NCBI GenBank assembly: GCA_020052615.1
Contig: JAGVOT010000012.1
Coordinates: 1 to 64,000, forward strand
DNA from: Nitrospirota bacterium
Lineage (GTDB): Bacteria; Nitrospirota; UBA9217
Direction of reading: 5' to 3'
DNA: 64,000 nt
Positions 37,371-47,115 of this stretch are shown one piece after another; the first letter of the stretch is position 1; the number at the start of each line of letters is the position of its first letter. The notes beneath the pieces were generated by a model. It worked only from the letters and a program-made list of their open reading frames with translations, was not told where the DNA came from and did no database searches. Position numbers and translations under genes: made by a program.

Positions 37371-38261
37371 ATGAAAATTATGGTGACCGTCGTAGCCGGC
37401 CATAGCGACAGCCGCTGGTATGCGGCAGGCTGGCCGTCGGATACCTGAACGACAAGGATCTGCTCGACCGGACGATCGGCGAGTGCCGGCCAGACGCGGC
37501 CATGCACTTCACGGCGTTCATCCAGGTCGGGGAATCGGTCCGGAAGTCTCTCAAGTATTACCAGAACAACAGCGGGAATACGGTGAACCTGCTGGAAACC
37601 ATGATCCGCCACGGGGTCTCGAAATTCATCTTCTCCTCAACAGCGGCCGTCTAACGACACGTACCCATAACCGAGGACGAGCCCATCAAGCCGATCAACC
37701 CGTACGGAACGTCAAAAGCCTTTATCGAGGCGGTCCTGCGGAACTTGTCGATGTCCGGGGAGTTCCGGTATGTCGCGCTCCGCTGCTTCAACGCTGCCGG
37801 GGCAGAGCCCGTCCCCGGATCGGCGAACGCCATGACCCGGAGAACCATCTCATCCCTCTCGTCCTGAAGGCGGCCAAGGGGAACGGGAGAACATCACGGT
37901 GAACGGGATCGATTACGCTACACCCGACGGGATCTGCGTTCGGGACTATGTCCATGTTTCGGACCTTGCCGATGCTCACGTCCTGGAGTGGAAATATTTG
38001 CGCGATGGAGGGAAAAGCGACGTCTTCAACTGCGGATATGGACATGGATGTTCCGTTCGGGAATTCATCGACGAGGCGCGGACGGTGACCGGGAAGGTAT
38101 TCCGGGTAGTGGGATCGGCAAGACGGGAGGGCGACTCGCCGGTCCTGGCCGCCGAAAACTCGAAGCTGAAGTGGTCCCTGGCATGGACGCCGCAGCATGA
38201 CGACCTGTGCTCGATCATCAGGTCCGGCTGGGAATGGGAGAAGAAAGCACCGAGACGCTGA
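37371..38261 (+). pseudogene. galE: Degraded UDP-glucose 4-epimerase
   Basis: GalE pieces in different frames: MKIMVTVVAG; DAAMHFTAFIQVGESVRKSLKYYQNNSGNTVNLLETMIRHGVSKFIFSSTAAV then an in-frame stop; ITEDEPIKPINPYGTSKAFIEAVL; ERHDPENHLIPLVLKAAKG; NGIDYATPDGICVRDYVHVSDLADAHVLEW. Confidence 0.92.
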
Positions 38262-38280
38262 TGGAGCGACGCGCCGAAGA

Positions 38281-39447
38281 TCACTCGTTGTTCAACAGCT
38301 CCGTGATAAACAGATGAAATTGTCTAACGTACCTGTCGACATTTGAATAATAAGACGATTTGCGCACTTTGTTGAAGGACAGCCTATCCAAAAGGCCTGA
38401 TAATTCATGATCATGGCGAGGCTGATAAAAGTGTATGGCATGCTTAAATGTATCAAATTCGAACATTGGTTTTCTCTTGGTATCTTCCGCAGGTATGATC
38501 ACCTGGCAGCCCGCATAGAGGCCCTCGTAGATGGTCCTGCCGATGCATTGATACTCCTCGCCGCGGAGAATATAGTCGCTGATCGAATATATCTTGAGTA
38601 TATCCCGCTCTTCACCCCAAAAGATGATCCGTTCATCCGGTAAGGCGATCCGCCTGCAAAGGGATTCATAGTTCTTCTCCCCTCGTCCGACTATGAGCAA
38701 CCTGGCGTTATCATTCCGCAGCTTCATAAAGCTCCGGATGATAAAATCGACCCCTTTCTTATTCGTAACGCCCCCGATAATGCTGAATATCACCCTCTTC
38801 GTGAAATCCTGCTCAGGCCAGTTAAAATGGCTCTTCGCATATTCACTGAGCAGTGTCATGTCAAATGGATTGTTCAGAACGATGCTATGCGCGAACGATA
38901 CGCCCAGGAAAGGGTCTCGCGTTGCTTCATCGATAAAAATAACGCCTTTTGCATTTTTGATATTGTTCAGGGCATGTTTGCTGCTGCGATCGTAAATATC
39001 ACGCATGTGTATGACAAAAGGGTACCTGGGGGTAATAAGCGGATGCAGCACCAGTGAATTTAAGTGGATGAAATCATAATTGCCTCTATTAATATAATCA
39101 TATACTCTGCTTCTGGTGGCCCTCCACACGATCCTGTTGATGATCTTCTGGAGCGCGAGCTTCCAGGAATTCGCAGGTTTGTACTTATAGCAGAGATCGA
39201 AAGGCAGATACTGCCGGGAGATCGCGGCAATATGAGGACCGAATCTGCTGCGGATGTCCTGAATACTTGCATCTTTTCTAAACAGATTTTTCCTGACTAT
39301 GAGATCGATGTGTATGTCCGGTAAATTATTAAGGAGTAATTGAAGACTTCGTGAAGCTCCATAGTTGCTGACATCGTGTGTTATAAAAAGTCCCCGAACG
39401 TTCCGTGTCTTATCCAGTGGTTGTGGTCGCATTAAAGAACTTTCCAA
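38281..39447 (-). CDS. Glycosyltransferase family 4
   Basis: GLFITHDVSNYGASRSLQLLLNNL, FSIIGGVTNKKGVDFIIRSFMKL, LRGEEYQCIGRTIYEGLYAGCQVI. Confidence 0.82.
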   Translation of the reverse strand: MESSLMRPQPLDKTRNVRGLFITHDVSNYGASRSLQLLLNNLPDIHIDLIVRKNLFRKDASIQDIRSRFGPHIAAISRQYLPFDLCYKYKPANSWKLALQKIINRIVWRATRSRVYDYINRGNYDFIHLNSLVLHPLITPRYPFVIHMRDIYDRSSKHALNNIKNAKGVIFIDEATRDPFLGVSFAHSIVLNNPFDMTLLSEYAKSHFNWPEQDFTKRVIFSIIGGVTNKKGVDFIIRSFMKLRNDNARLLIVGRGEKNYESLCRRIALPDERIIFWGEERDILKIYSISDYILRGEEYQCIGRTIYEGLYAGCQVIIPAEDTKRKPMFEFDTFKHAIHFYQPRHDHELSGLLDRLSFNKVRKSSYYSNVDRYVRQFHLFITELLNNE

Positions 39448-40525
39448 GCGTTGTCGTCACGCTTTCAATCTCGTCGGCATCCAGATGCTCGCCTATCGGC
39501 ACGCTTATGATCTGCGCATCATAACTATTTGCTAGCATAGGATCATTCTGCTGCCCGAGATAGGCATATGCCTGTTGTTTCGGGAGTGCGATGGGATAAT
39601 GAATGCCGGTCTGAATGTGATTGTTTTGCAGATAGGTCAGCAAGATATCGCGTTTATGCGTACGGATAACATACAGGTGCCATACATGTTTTGCCCATGG
39701 AGCCTGATAAGGCAGCGTTATCTCGGCCAGGTTCGACAAATGCTGCTCGTAGTAAGCGGCGATCGTGCGGCGATGCGCAAGCCACGCATCAAGATGGCTA
39801 AGCTTTACGTCAAGGACCGCTGCCTGCAATCCGTCCAGACGGGAATTTCTTCCCTCGAATTCATGGGCGTATTTCAGCGTTCGTCCATGATTGGCGATCA
39901 TCCTGCAGCGCTTTGCCAGGTCATCGTCGTTCGTTACGATGGCTCCGGCGTCGCCAAAAGCACCGAGATTCTTTCCCGGGTAGAAGCTGAACGACCCGAT
40001 ATCCCCGATTGCCCCCACGCGGCGCCCCTTGAATTCAGCACCGTGTGCCTGCGCGCAGTCCTCAATAATGAAGAGGTTGCTCCGCCGGGCGAGGGAAAGG
40101 ATCGCGTCCATGTCGCACGGATGACCGTACAGATGGACCGCCATGATCGCGCGTGTTCGCTGCGTTATGCGACGAGCGGCATCTTCCGGAGATAGCGTAT
40201 AGGTGCGCGGGTCGCAATCACAAAAGACAACACGATGGCCGGACCGCGTTACTGCCTCGCTGGATGCGATGAAGGTATTTGCCGGGACGAGGACCTCGCT
40301 CCCGGGGGGCATCGCCAGGGCCTCGATCGCGATCTCCAATGCGTCGGTCCCGTTCGCGACGCCGATGCAGTGCCGTACCTGCTGATAGGCCGCAAAGTGC
40401 TCTTCGAACTTCGTCACATAGGTCCCGCCGATAAATGCGCTATCCTGTATGACCGATTGTATCGCGCGATCGATGTCGGTCTTTATGCTTCGATATTGTT
40501 TTTCGAGGTCAAGAAATTTAATCAT
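39410..40525 (-). CDS. DegT/DnrJ/EryC1/StrS aminotransferase (WbpE/WlbC-like)
   Basis: MIKFLDLEKQYRSIKTDIDRAIQSV, FIIEDCAQAHGAEFKGRRVGAIGDIGSFSFYPGKNLGAFGDAGAI. Confidence 0.92.
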   Translation of the reverse strand: MIKFLDLEKQYRSIKTDIDRAIQSVIQDSAFIGGTYVTKFEEHFAAYQQVRHCIGVANGTDALEIAIEALAMPPGSEVLVPANTFIASSEAVTRSGHRVVFCDCDPRTYTLSPEDAARRITQRTRAIMAVHLYGHPCDMDAILSLARRSNLFIIEDCAQAHGAEFKGRRVGAIGDIGSFSFYPGKNLGAFGDAGAIVTNDDDLAKRCRMIANHGRTLKYAHEFEGRNSRLDGLQAAVLDVKLSHLDAWLAHRRTIAAYYEQHLSNLAEITLPYQAPWAKHVWHLYVIRTHKRDILLTYLQNNHIQTGIHYPIALPKQQAYAYLGQQNDPMLANSYDAQIISVPIGEHLDADEIESVTTTLGKFFNATTTTG

Positions 40526-40533
40526 AGGGAGCG

Positions 40534-41133
40534 TTAATAATCGATCTTTCTGATAAATACAGCGGGATTGCCTGCAACAATCTGGTTTTCCTGCACGTCG
40601 TCAGTGACGACGCTTCCTGCTCCTACCAGCGAGTTTTTGCCGACGATTACTCCCGGAAGTATGGTGGAATTCGCACCGATCTTCGCGAACTCGTCAATGA
40701 CCACGCCTTGAAGGAGCTCCTTCACGCGCGGTGATCGAGGGTATTTAGCGTTGGTCAGAACGACATTGGGGCCGATCCAGCAGTTCTTTTTTAATACGCT
40801 GTACTCCGGGATGAACGTCTGAGAGTGTATCCTGACGTCGTTTTCAATGATGATATGATGCTCCAATACGCTCAGGGTGCCGATGCTGACATTGTCGCCT
40901 ATGCTGTTCAGCTCTCGGATATTCGCTTTGTTGCCGGTTTGAAAATCAGCTCCGATCTTGTTGCCGGCGTAGATGACCGTATGCGATCGGATGACCGCGT
41001 TATCTCCGATAATGGTCTCTTCGTCCGTTTGGCCTGTGAACGGAGCTCCAATCACGCAGAAATCCTCTATTATGACATTGTTCCCGAGCTTTACGTGAGG
41101 ATAGAGTCTGGCTGTTTCCGCGATCCTGTTCAT
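40534..41133 (-). CDS. Left-handed beta-helix acyltransferase (WbpD/WlbB-like)
   Basis: Hexapeptide repeats; VLTNAKYPRS, VIDEFAKIGANSTILPGVIVGKNSLVGAGSVVTDDV. Confidence 0.85.
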   Translation of the reverse strand: MNRIAETARLYPHVKLGNNVIIEDFCVIGAPFTGQTDEETIIGDNAVIRSHTVIYAGNKIGADFQTGNKANIRELNSIGDNVSIGTLSVLEHHIIIENDVRIHSQTFIPEYSVLKKNCWIGPNVVLTNAKYPRSPRVKELLQGVVIDEFAKIGANSTILPGVIVGKNSLVGAGSVVTDDVQENQIVAGNPAVFIRKIDY

Positions 41134-42194
41134 TTTTTACCCAGGCGGCACTTCTTGGGGATGAATTTGAGGAAGACCTCCCTGCCCGTCTCGATCGACT
41201 CATAGATGGCCATGATCAGTTCGAGGGATTTACGACCTTCAAAACCGTCAACGAGGGCCTTTTTGCCGTGAGCAATGGAATCTACCACATGCTCAAGGTA
41301 GGCGACATGTCCGAACCCATAGACGTTGGGCGGATTCTGACGATAGTTGGCCAGAATATCAGCGTCTTCCAGCCTCGGTTCCGCGAAATTCCAGATCTTC
41401 ATTTCATTGACGGCGAATCCGCCGATTTCGGCAGTACCTTTTTCGCCCAGGATGGAGAGGGAACCTTCCAGATCTTTCGGCCTCGTGGCAGTCGTTGCTT
41501 CGATGACCCCGAGGGCTCCGCTCCGGAACTTGATGACGGCAACACCGGTATCTTCAGCTTCTATATTGACGAGAGCCGTGGCTGATCTGGCAAAGACGGA
41601 TTCCGGCTCGCCGAGCATCCATTCAAGCAGGTCCACGTGATGACTTGCCTGATTCGTGAATACCCCGCCGTCCATGGCCCAGGTGCCCCGCCAGGCATCC
41701 TGGTCATAGTATTGCTGGGTCCTGCACCATCGGACCCTGACCGTTCCCATGACGATCTTGCCGAACCTTCCCTCTTCAAGCGCTGACCGCAGTTTCTGGA
41801 CGGGAAGGTTGTAGCGGTTCTGTTTGACCACAAACAGCTTTACGCCTGCCGCGTCGCAGGCGCTGATCATCGCGTCGGCGTCCTCGATCGTCAAGGCCAT
41901 CGGCTTTTCGACGACGAAGTGCTTGCCGTAGCGGGCGAGTTGCAGGACATTTGCAGCATGGTTGCCGCTTTCCGTCAGTATGCTCAGGACATCGATGCTG
42001 CCTCCGATCTTGCTCATCATCTCATGCATATCGGTGAAAGAGGGCACCTGATACTTCTCGCCATAGGCCTTTGCCCGGTCCGCCCGAAGATCGCAGACGC
42101 CTACGAGCTCGGTCCCCGAGATCTGCTTTCCACCGACGATCTCAGCATGTTTCTTCGCGATCCTGCCGCATCCTACTATTGCAAATCGCACCAT
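41130..42194 (-). CDS. Gfo/Idh/MocA oxidoreductase (WbpB/WlbA-like)
   Basis: MVRFAIVGCGRIAKKHAEIV, HFVVEKPMALTIEDAD, WAMDGGVFTNQASHHVDLLEWMLGE. Confidence 0.88.
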   Translation of the reverse strand: MVRFAIVGCGRIAKKHAEIVGGKQISGTELVGVCDLRADRAKAYGEKYQVPSFTDMHEMMSKIGGSIDVLSILTESGNHAANVLQLARYGKHFVVEKPMALTIEDADAMISACDAAGVKLFVVKQNRYNLPVQKLRSALEEGRFGKIVMGTVRVRWCRTQQYYDQDAWRGTWAMDGGVFTNQASHHVDLLEWMLGEPESVFARSATALVNIEAEDTGVAVIKFRSGALGVIEATTATRPKDLEGSLSILGEKGTAEIGGFAVNEMKIWNFAEPRLEDADILANYRQNPPNVYGFGHVAYLEHVVDSIAHGKKALVDGFEGRKSLELIMAIYESIETGREVFLKFIPKKCRLGKK

Positions 42195-42271
42195 ACCATC
42201 TCCTGTTAACGTATTGAATCTAGACGCAAACTCCTGCATCATTGAATATCAAGATATGCGGCTGCCTGTCC

Positions 42272-43408
42272 TTAACGGCGGATCCCCGAAGATTTTTTCA
42301 ATTGAGTATACAGGGAAAAGGCCGCTTTGAAAAGAGGGGATTTATAAATATAACCCTGTGAGGGATAATCCGAGTAGCTCCTCAACGGAAGAGACATTAT
42401 TTCCTCGAATTCCGTTTCCGTAATGCCCAGTTTTTTTATGACATATTCCCTGTCCTGTTTCTGGAGCTCCAGCGGATAGGTCTCTTTTTTCAGCTCCTCC
42501 AGCGCCTCTTCCCGCGTGATCTCCCCTGAACAGATCAGGCTCGATAAATGCGTTCGCCTTTTGTCGAAGCCAAATTTTTTCGGCAGAATATATCCCTGGT
42601 AGAATCTCGTGTAGATCGATTCATAATGTTTTCCGCCATAGTATTTCCAGTCGAGTTCTTTTTCCAGGATCTTCATAGCGTCTTTTTTGACATAATCAAC
42701 ATAGTTCAGGACGCTGATCCATCGCTGCGAAAGCCGGTACCAGACGAGCCCAAAAAAGGTTGCGTGCGGAAAGGTCGTAAGAGGCACCTTGCCAAAGCGC
42801 TTATGAATACTTTTGATATATTTCCAGTCATAGTGCCCCTGGGACCATGCCTTCGGCAAATGCGACTCAGTTCGTCCATTGAATCCCGGCAGAACGTACC
42901 TGATCTTGAATTTATCGGCGAGCTGGTACAAGAGCGAAAAGATGGCATGATCCGTCGGGATCTCTGAATCGGGTGTTGAAGCCTTCAAAAATGCGAGCTG
43001 CAAATCCTTGAACTCTTCCCAGTCGATAACGAACGTATAGAGCTCAATATGCAGCTTTTTTAGCACATTTTCTATGTTCTGGACGGCAAGCTCCGAATCC
43101 CAACCATTGTCAAGATGGACAGCGAGAGGTCGCAGACCCAGCTTTTTCACAATATACGCGAGATAGGTACTATCGACGCCTCCGCTTACCCCGATGATGC
43201 AGTCGTAGGGCTTGCCCACGCCGTCACCCTTGATCATTTCAGCGATTCGGACAAGCTGTAACCTTCCCTCCTCCCCTGAAATGCTCTGTGTCTTTAACGT
43301 TTCATCATAGTTCCTGCAATGGTTGCAGACACCGGAGGCATCAAATGATATCTCAGGGTCTGATGTGTCCATGATGCATCTGGTGCAGATCTGATATGCT
43401 ATGCTCAT
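42272..43408 (-). CDS. N-acetyl sugar amidotransferase (WbpG/PseA-like)
   Basis: CTRCIMDTSDPEISFDASGVCNHCRNY, DCIIGVSGGVDSTYLAYIVKKLGL. Confidence 0.9.
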   Translation of the reverse strand: MSIAYQICTRCIMDTSDPEISFDASGVCNHCRNYDETLKTQSISGEEGRLQLVRIAEMIKGDGVGKPYDCIIGVSGGVDSTYLAYIVKKLGLRPLAVHLDNGWDSELAVQNIENVLKKLHIELYTFVIDWEEFKDLQLAFLKASTPDSEIPTDHAIFSLLYQLADKFKIRYVLPGFNGRTESHLPKAWSQGHYDWKYIKSIHKRFGKVPLTTFPHATFFGLVWYRLSQRWISVLNYVDYVKKDAMKILEKELDWKYYGGKHYESIYTRFYQGYILPKKFGFDKRRTHLSSLICSGEITREEALEELKKETYPLELQKQDREYVIKKLGITETEFEEIMSLPLRSYSDYPSQGYIYKSPLFKAAFSLYTQLKKSSGIRR

Positions 43409-43467
43409 AAGCCCCCTCACCTCTTGTTCGATGTCTATCGTAGAGACCGTCTTCCGTTCCTGTGCCG

Positions 43468-45015
43468 TTATGTGAGTATCTCCCGTACGCTGTCAGCGAT
43501 AACCAGCAATTCGTCGATCTTGTCACGAGATCTGTCCGGTACGGCATAGGATTGCACGGACGTCAGCCGTCTTTTTGTGGCTTGCCGTCCGATGGTCTCG
43601 ATGACGGCATCTGGATCATAAGCAGCAACGGCGGCACCTGAGGCTATCTGTCTTTGGAAATAGACACTTCCCATTTCTCCTATGATCACCGAAGGAACAT
43701 TGAATGATTCGGCTTCGATAACGACCGCTGAGTGCAAAGTTACATGGACATCGACGTTCGGCAAGACCGCATACAGGGGGAGGCCGGTTGCCTCGTTTAT
43801 ATCGTAATTCGTTATATGATACCTTGTCAGTAACATCTCGATCTTTGCCTTGTCGCTCATCATCATCGGATGAAGACGAATCCACCAATGCCAGGTCGGG
43901 GGCGATTGCTTCATGGTCTTGAGCAAGATATGCAGATGATCCTCACTTGAGAATCCGTATTGCAGGGTGACCAGAATGTGAGTGGTCGCAAGATGGTCAG
44001 TCTTTACCTTGAGAAAGGCATCACGATACTCCAAAGCGATGGGAAAAGTCCCGTCACGCCACCTGTCGAGAAAAAGATTGCCGCCTGCGAACGCCTGGTG
44101 AAGTGGAAATGCGGGCGAGCTCCAGGCATTTATTATTCGCGCATCTTCTTCGCTCCAGCACCAAAATATGCTCGGCAGCAGCTCATAGCCGTCCTTCGGT
44201 ATGTTCATCCAGCGTCCATATGCCTCGTTAAAGTCGCCCTGTACTCCGTGTTGGATCACGACGGTCGGGATGCCCTGAGCGCGGCATGCTAGGCAGAATG
44301 CCAAACCTTCAAGTGACGGATAATCCACGAGGAAACCGATCCGAGGCCTCAACTTGGCCAGAAGCGACCTGAAATAAACAGAAAGTGAAAGTATCGTGTG
44401 TACGCGTTTTGCTATGATCACTAAGGAAAGCCCGCTATTCACGACATTCTTGTCAGAAAGCAATCGCTGGAATGCATCATAACGGTCGGCATTATCCGTT
44501 TTGCATGGTATGGCAGTGCCGAATAACGATGTCTTTATCCGTATAGCGTCAAGATGGGGTCCGATGAACAGGGACGGCCGGTATCGGGGAATGAAGTAAT
44601 AGTGATTCGGTTCGAGATGAAAACAGGACATGCCCTTATTCTGGAACTGGTCCATGAACGGATCGCAGAGTCTATCATACCAGGAGCCTTGAAGGTTAAC
44701 ACGGGATATTCCATCACCAAGAAGTACCACGTCCACCGGTCCCCGGAGAGGGCTGTGGTGTGAGGAATCCTTGATACGAGCTGCGGAATACCTGGCCATG
44801 TCATGTATTTTACCGGCTATTGTCGGAAATAGATGCGGCAGTGAATAACCTATGGTACGGATATGCTCCCCGGTTGTCATGTGCTTGGTCGTCAGATCCC
44901 ATGCCAGTTTTATCCTGACGATCGGCCAGAAGTGAACCTTCTCCATATTCCACTGATGGACAGGAAAGGTATGCTCGATCTCATTCAGCAATGCCATTGT
45001 TTTTTGTGCGTTCAT
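43468..45015 (-). CDS. Putative GT-B-like surface carbohydrate biosynthesis protein
   Basis: Intact 515-aa ORF; RIGFLVDYPSLEGLAFCLACRAQGIPTVVIQHGVQGDFNEAYGRW; C-terminal VTLHSAVVIEAESFNVPSVIIGEMGSVYF. Confidence 0.5.
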   Translation of the reverse strand: MNAQKTMALLNEIEHTFPVHQWNMEKVHFWPIVRIKLAWDLTTKHMTTGEHIRTIGYSLPHLFPTIAGKIHDMARYSAARIKDSSHHSPLRGPVDVVLLGDGISRVNLQGSWYDRLCDPFMDQFQNKGMSCFHLEPNHYYFIPRYRPSLFIGPHLDAIRIKTSLFGTAIPCKTDNADRYDAFQRLLSDKNVVNSGLSLVIIAKRVHTILSLSVYFRSLLAKLRPRIGFLVDYPSLEGLAFCLACRAQGIPTVVIQHGVQGDFNEAYGRWMNIPKDGYELLPSIFWCWSEEDARIINAWSSPAFPLHQAFAGGNLFLDRWRDGTFPIALEYRDAFLKVKTDHLATTHILVTLQYGFSSEDHLHILLKTMKQSPPTWHWWIRLHPMMMSDKAKIEMLLTRYHITNYDINEATGLPLYAVLPNVDVHVTLHSAVVIEAESFNVPSVIIGEMGSVYFQRQIASGAAVAAYDPDAVIETIGRQATKRRLTSVQSYAVPDRSRDKIDELLVIADSVREILT

Positions 45016-45069
45016 GTTTTCTCTGCCATTGAATGCCCGACCGGTAAATTGAGAACAGTCATTGTACGG

Positions 45070-46518
45070 TCACTGCTCAACGGTCGGCGGTCTAAGGTAC
45101 TTGCCCAGCAGGGCATATGCCGAACCGATTGCGAGAAGAATCTTTATAAAAAAAACGATCACCGGACCTTTGATGAACAGCTGTGTGAGTGCAGCTGCCA
45201 CCGTAAATAGCATCAGCACTGCAAGCGGCCTCAGAATGGCTGAAGGCGGTGTTGTGTAGAGATTCAGGATGTACCGACAAGTAACCCAGGCCATCAATGC
45301 CATGAGAATGAAGGAAGCCAACGTTGCGTAGGCCGCTGCCTCATACCCGTAATGGGGAATCAATATCCGGTTCAATAAAATGTTTACGATCCCGGCAGCC
45401 AAAACGATGAAAGATACCCAGAGGGTCCGATATCCATAGCCCATGCTCCAGGCGTAGAGCGGGAAGATAGCATAAAAGACATATCCCAGAACGATGACCG
45501 GAACGATGTGCAGCGATTCATAATAGTTTCTTCCTGCCAGCATCTGGCCGATGTCCTGTCCGAAATAGATAAGGAGAACAGCTGCCAGGAGGATGATCCG
45601 AAACATCCGCTCTGCGTTTACATTGAGACTGGAGAAGTCCTTCTTATTCATGTATTCGAAAAAGTTAGGCATCCAGGCCTGGTAAAGCGCGCTGGAGAAT
45701 ACATTTAACAACATGCCGATGTTATAGGCGAAGCTGTACAGCCCGGCGCTGGCCGATCCGCTGTAGCTGTTGATCATGATCCTGTCGAATTGGTCGAGAA
45801 TGATGCCGCTTAGCGTATAGGGGATGAGCGGGATGGAGTAGGAAAAGATGTAGCGGAGGTGTCCGGTCTCAAGCTTCCAGGAGATATGTGGCCGCATCTG
45901 ATGGAGCAGGTAGACGGAAACCACCAGTCCGATGATGATCTGGCCCCAGATCAGGCCCAGGTAGCGGTTACCGGCAAGCAGGAGGACGATCACGACGCCC
46001 ACGCCGAAGGTCAGATAGGTGCGCCATATGGTGACAACGGCGATCTTCCTGCTTTCCTTCAGGCCCTGAAAGAGCTGCTGGAAAAGGTTGTCGACCAGGA
46101 CGATGAGGATCACGACCGGCATGATCATGATCACCAGGGGGGGTAGGGAAAACCAGGAACTGAGCCTGTCGAGGATGAACAGGAACGCGACGGTGCTGAC
46201 GACCAGCTGGATCGTGTTCACGATGATGACTGTTCCAAGGAATGATCTGAAATCCGGTTTATTCTCGTAGAAATACCGACCGACAGCCGAGGACAGGTTG
46301 AGCGTCAGGAGAACGGAAAACAGGCCTGTGTACGACAGAAAGACGTTGTAGGTACCGTATTCCTCGGGAGAAAGCAGCCGGGTAAGGACGGGGATGGAGA
46401 TGAAGGAGATGGCCTGCGTCGCGATCCGCGTGCTCAGATAGTTCTTGAAATGGCTGAGCGTTTCGGAAAAGAAGGTGCTGTTCCGCAATCGTGTGATATG
46501 TTGGGCAAGTGAGGTCAT
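45070..46518 (-). CDS. Oligosaccharide flippase (Wzx/MOP family)
   Basis: Multi-TM; ISFISIPVLTRLLSPEEYGTYNVFLSYTGLFSVLLTLNLSSAVGRYFYE. Confidence 0.9.
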   Translation of the reverse strand: MTSLAQHITRLRNSTFFSETLSHFKNYLSTRIATQAISFISIPVLTRLLSPEEYGTYNVFLSYTGLFSVLLTLNLSSAVGRYFYENKPDFRSFLGTVIIVNTIQLVVSTVAFLFILDRLSSWFSLPPLVIMIMPVVILIVLVDNLFQQLFQGLKESRKIAVVTIWRTYLTFGVGVVIVLLLAGNRYLGLIWGQIIIGLVVSVYLLHQMRPHISWKLETGHLRYIFSYSIPLIPYTLSGIILDQFDRIMINSYSGSASAGLYSFAYNIGMLLNVFSSALYQAWMPNFFEYMNKKDFSSLNVNAERMFRIILLAAVLLIYFGQDIGQMLAGRNYYESLHIVPVIVLGYVFYAIFPLYAWSMGYGYRTLWVSFIVLAAGIVNILLNRILIPHYGYEAAAYATLASFILMALMAWVTCRYILNLYTTPPSAILRPLAVLMLFTVAAALTQLFIKGPVIVFFIKILLAIGSAYALLGKYLRPPTVEQ

Positions 46519-46596
46519 GAATCGTTAGTTAATAACCGTTCCGGGAACAAGGGTTCCCGCGATGCATTCCCCGCATTGTGAACATCGGGCAACCAA

Positions 46597-47091
46597 TTAA
46601 GACCGAAGACCTGCCGGCGGTTGTATCGTCTTGACGGGTCTTGCCGGTATTCCCGCAACGATCGTGTATGGTTCTATGTCGTGTATGACAACAGAACCTG
46701 CGGCAACGACGGCGTGCTCGCCGATAACGCACGGTCCGAGGACCGTTGCGTTGCTCGATATCCAGGCGCCGCGCTTGATCGTAATGTCGTTGCCCGAGGC
46801 TGGAATGCTGGTCTGGCGTTGAAGATCGAACTTGTTGTAGTCATGGGTGCCGGTTATGAGGGTGACATTGTGGCCGAAGAACACGTAATCCCCTATGGTA
46901 ATATTGCCGGAAGCAAGGTTGAAAAATCCGTTATTGACGTTGGCGGTTTTCGCCAGGTGCAGGCGTTTTGCATCGCCATAGATATGGTGCTCTCGAAAAA
47001 TTCGGTTTTCGATATATTGTTTGAGAAATGCATCCAGGATCTTGTTGGTCATGACCCGGGATAAGAGCATTAGTTTGTTGAATATCGTCAT
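46597..47091 (-). CDS. Hexapeptide-repeat O-acetyltransferase
   Basis: ITIGDYVFFGHNVTLITGTHDYNKF...IKRGAWISSNATVLGPCVIGEHAVVAAGSVV. Confidence 0.88.
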   Translation of the reverse strand: MTIFNKLMLLSRVMTNKILDAFLKQYIENRIFREHHIYGDAKRLHLAKTANVNNGFFNLASGNITIGDYVFFGHNVTLITGTHDYNKFDLQRQTSIPASGNDITIKRGAWISSNATVLGPCVIGEHAVVAAGSVVIHDIEPYTIVAGIPARPVKTIQPPAGLRS

Positions 47092-47115
47092 GCGTTGTCA
47101 GCTCCCTGTAAAAGG

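Noticed and set aside
46542-46559. Perfect hairpin CGGGAAC-aagg-GTTCCCG between flippase and acetyltransferase
   Set aside because: No T-tract on either strand and only a 7-bp stem; not supportable as a terminator.
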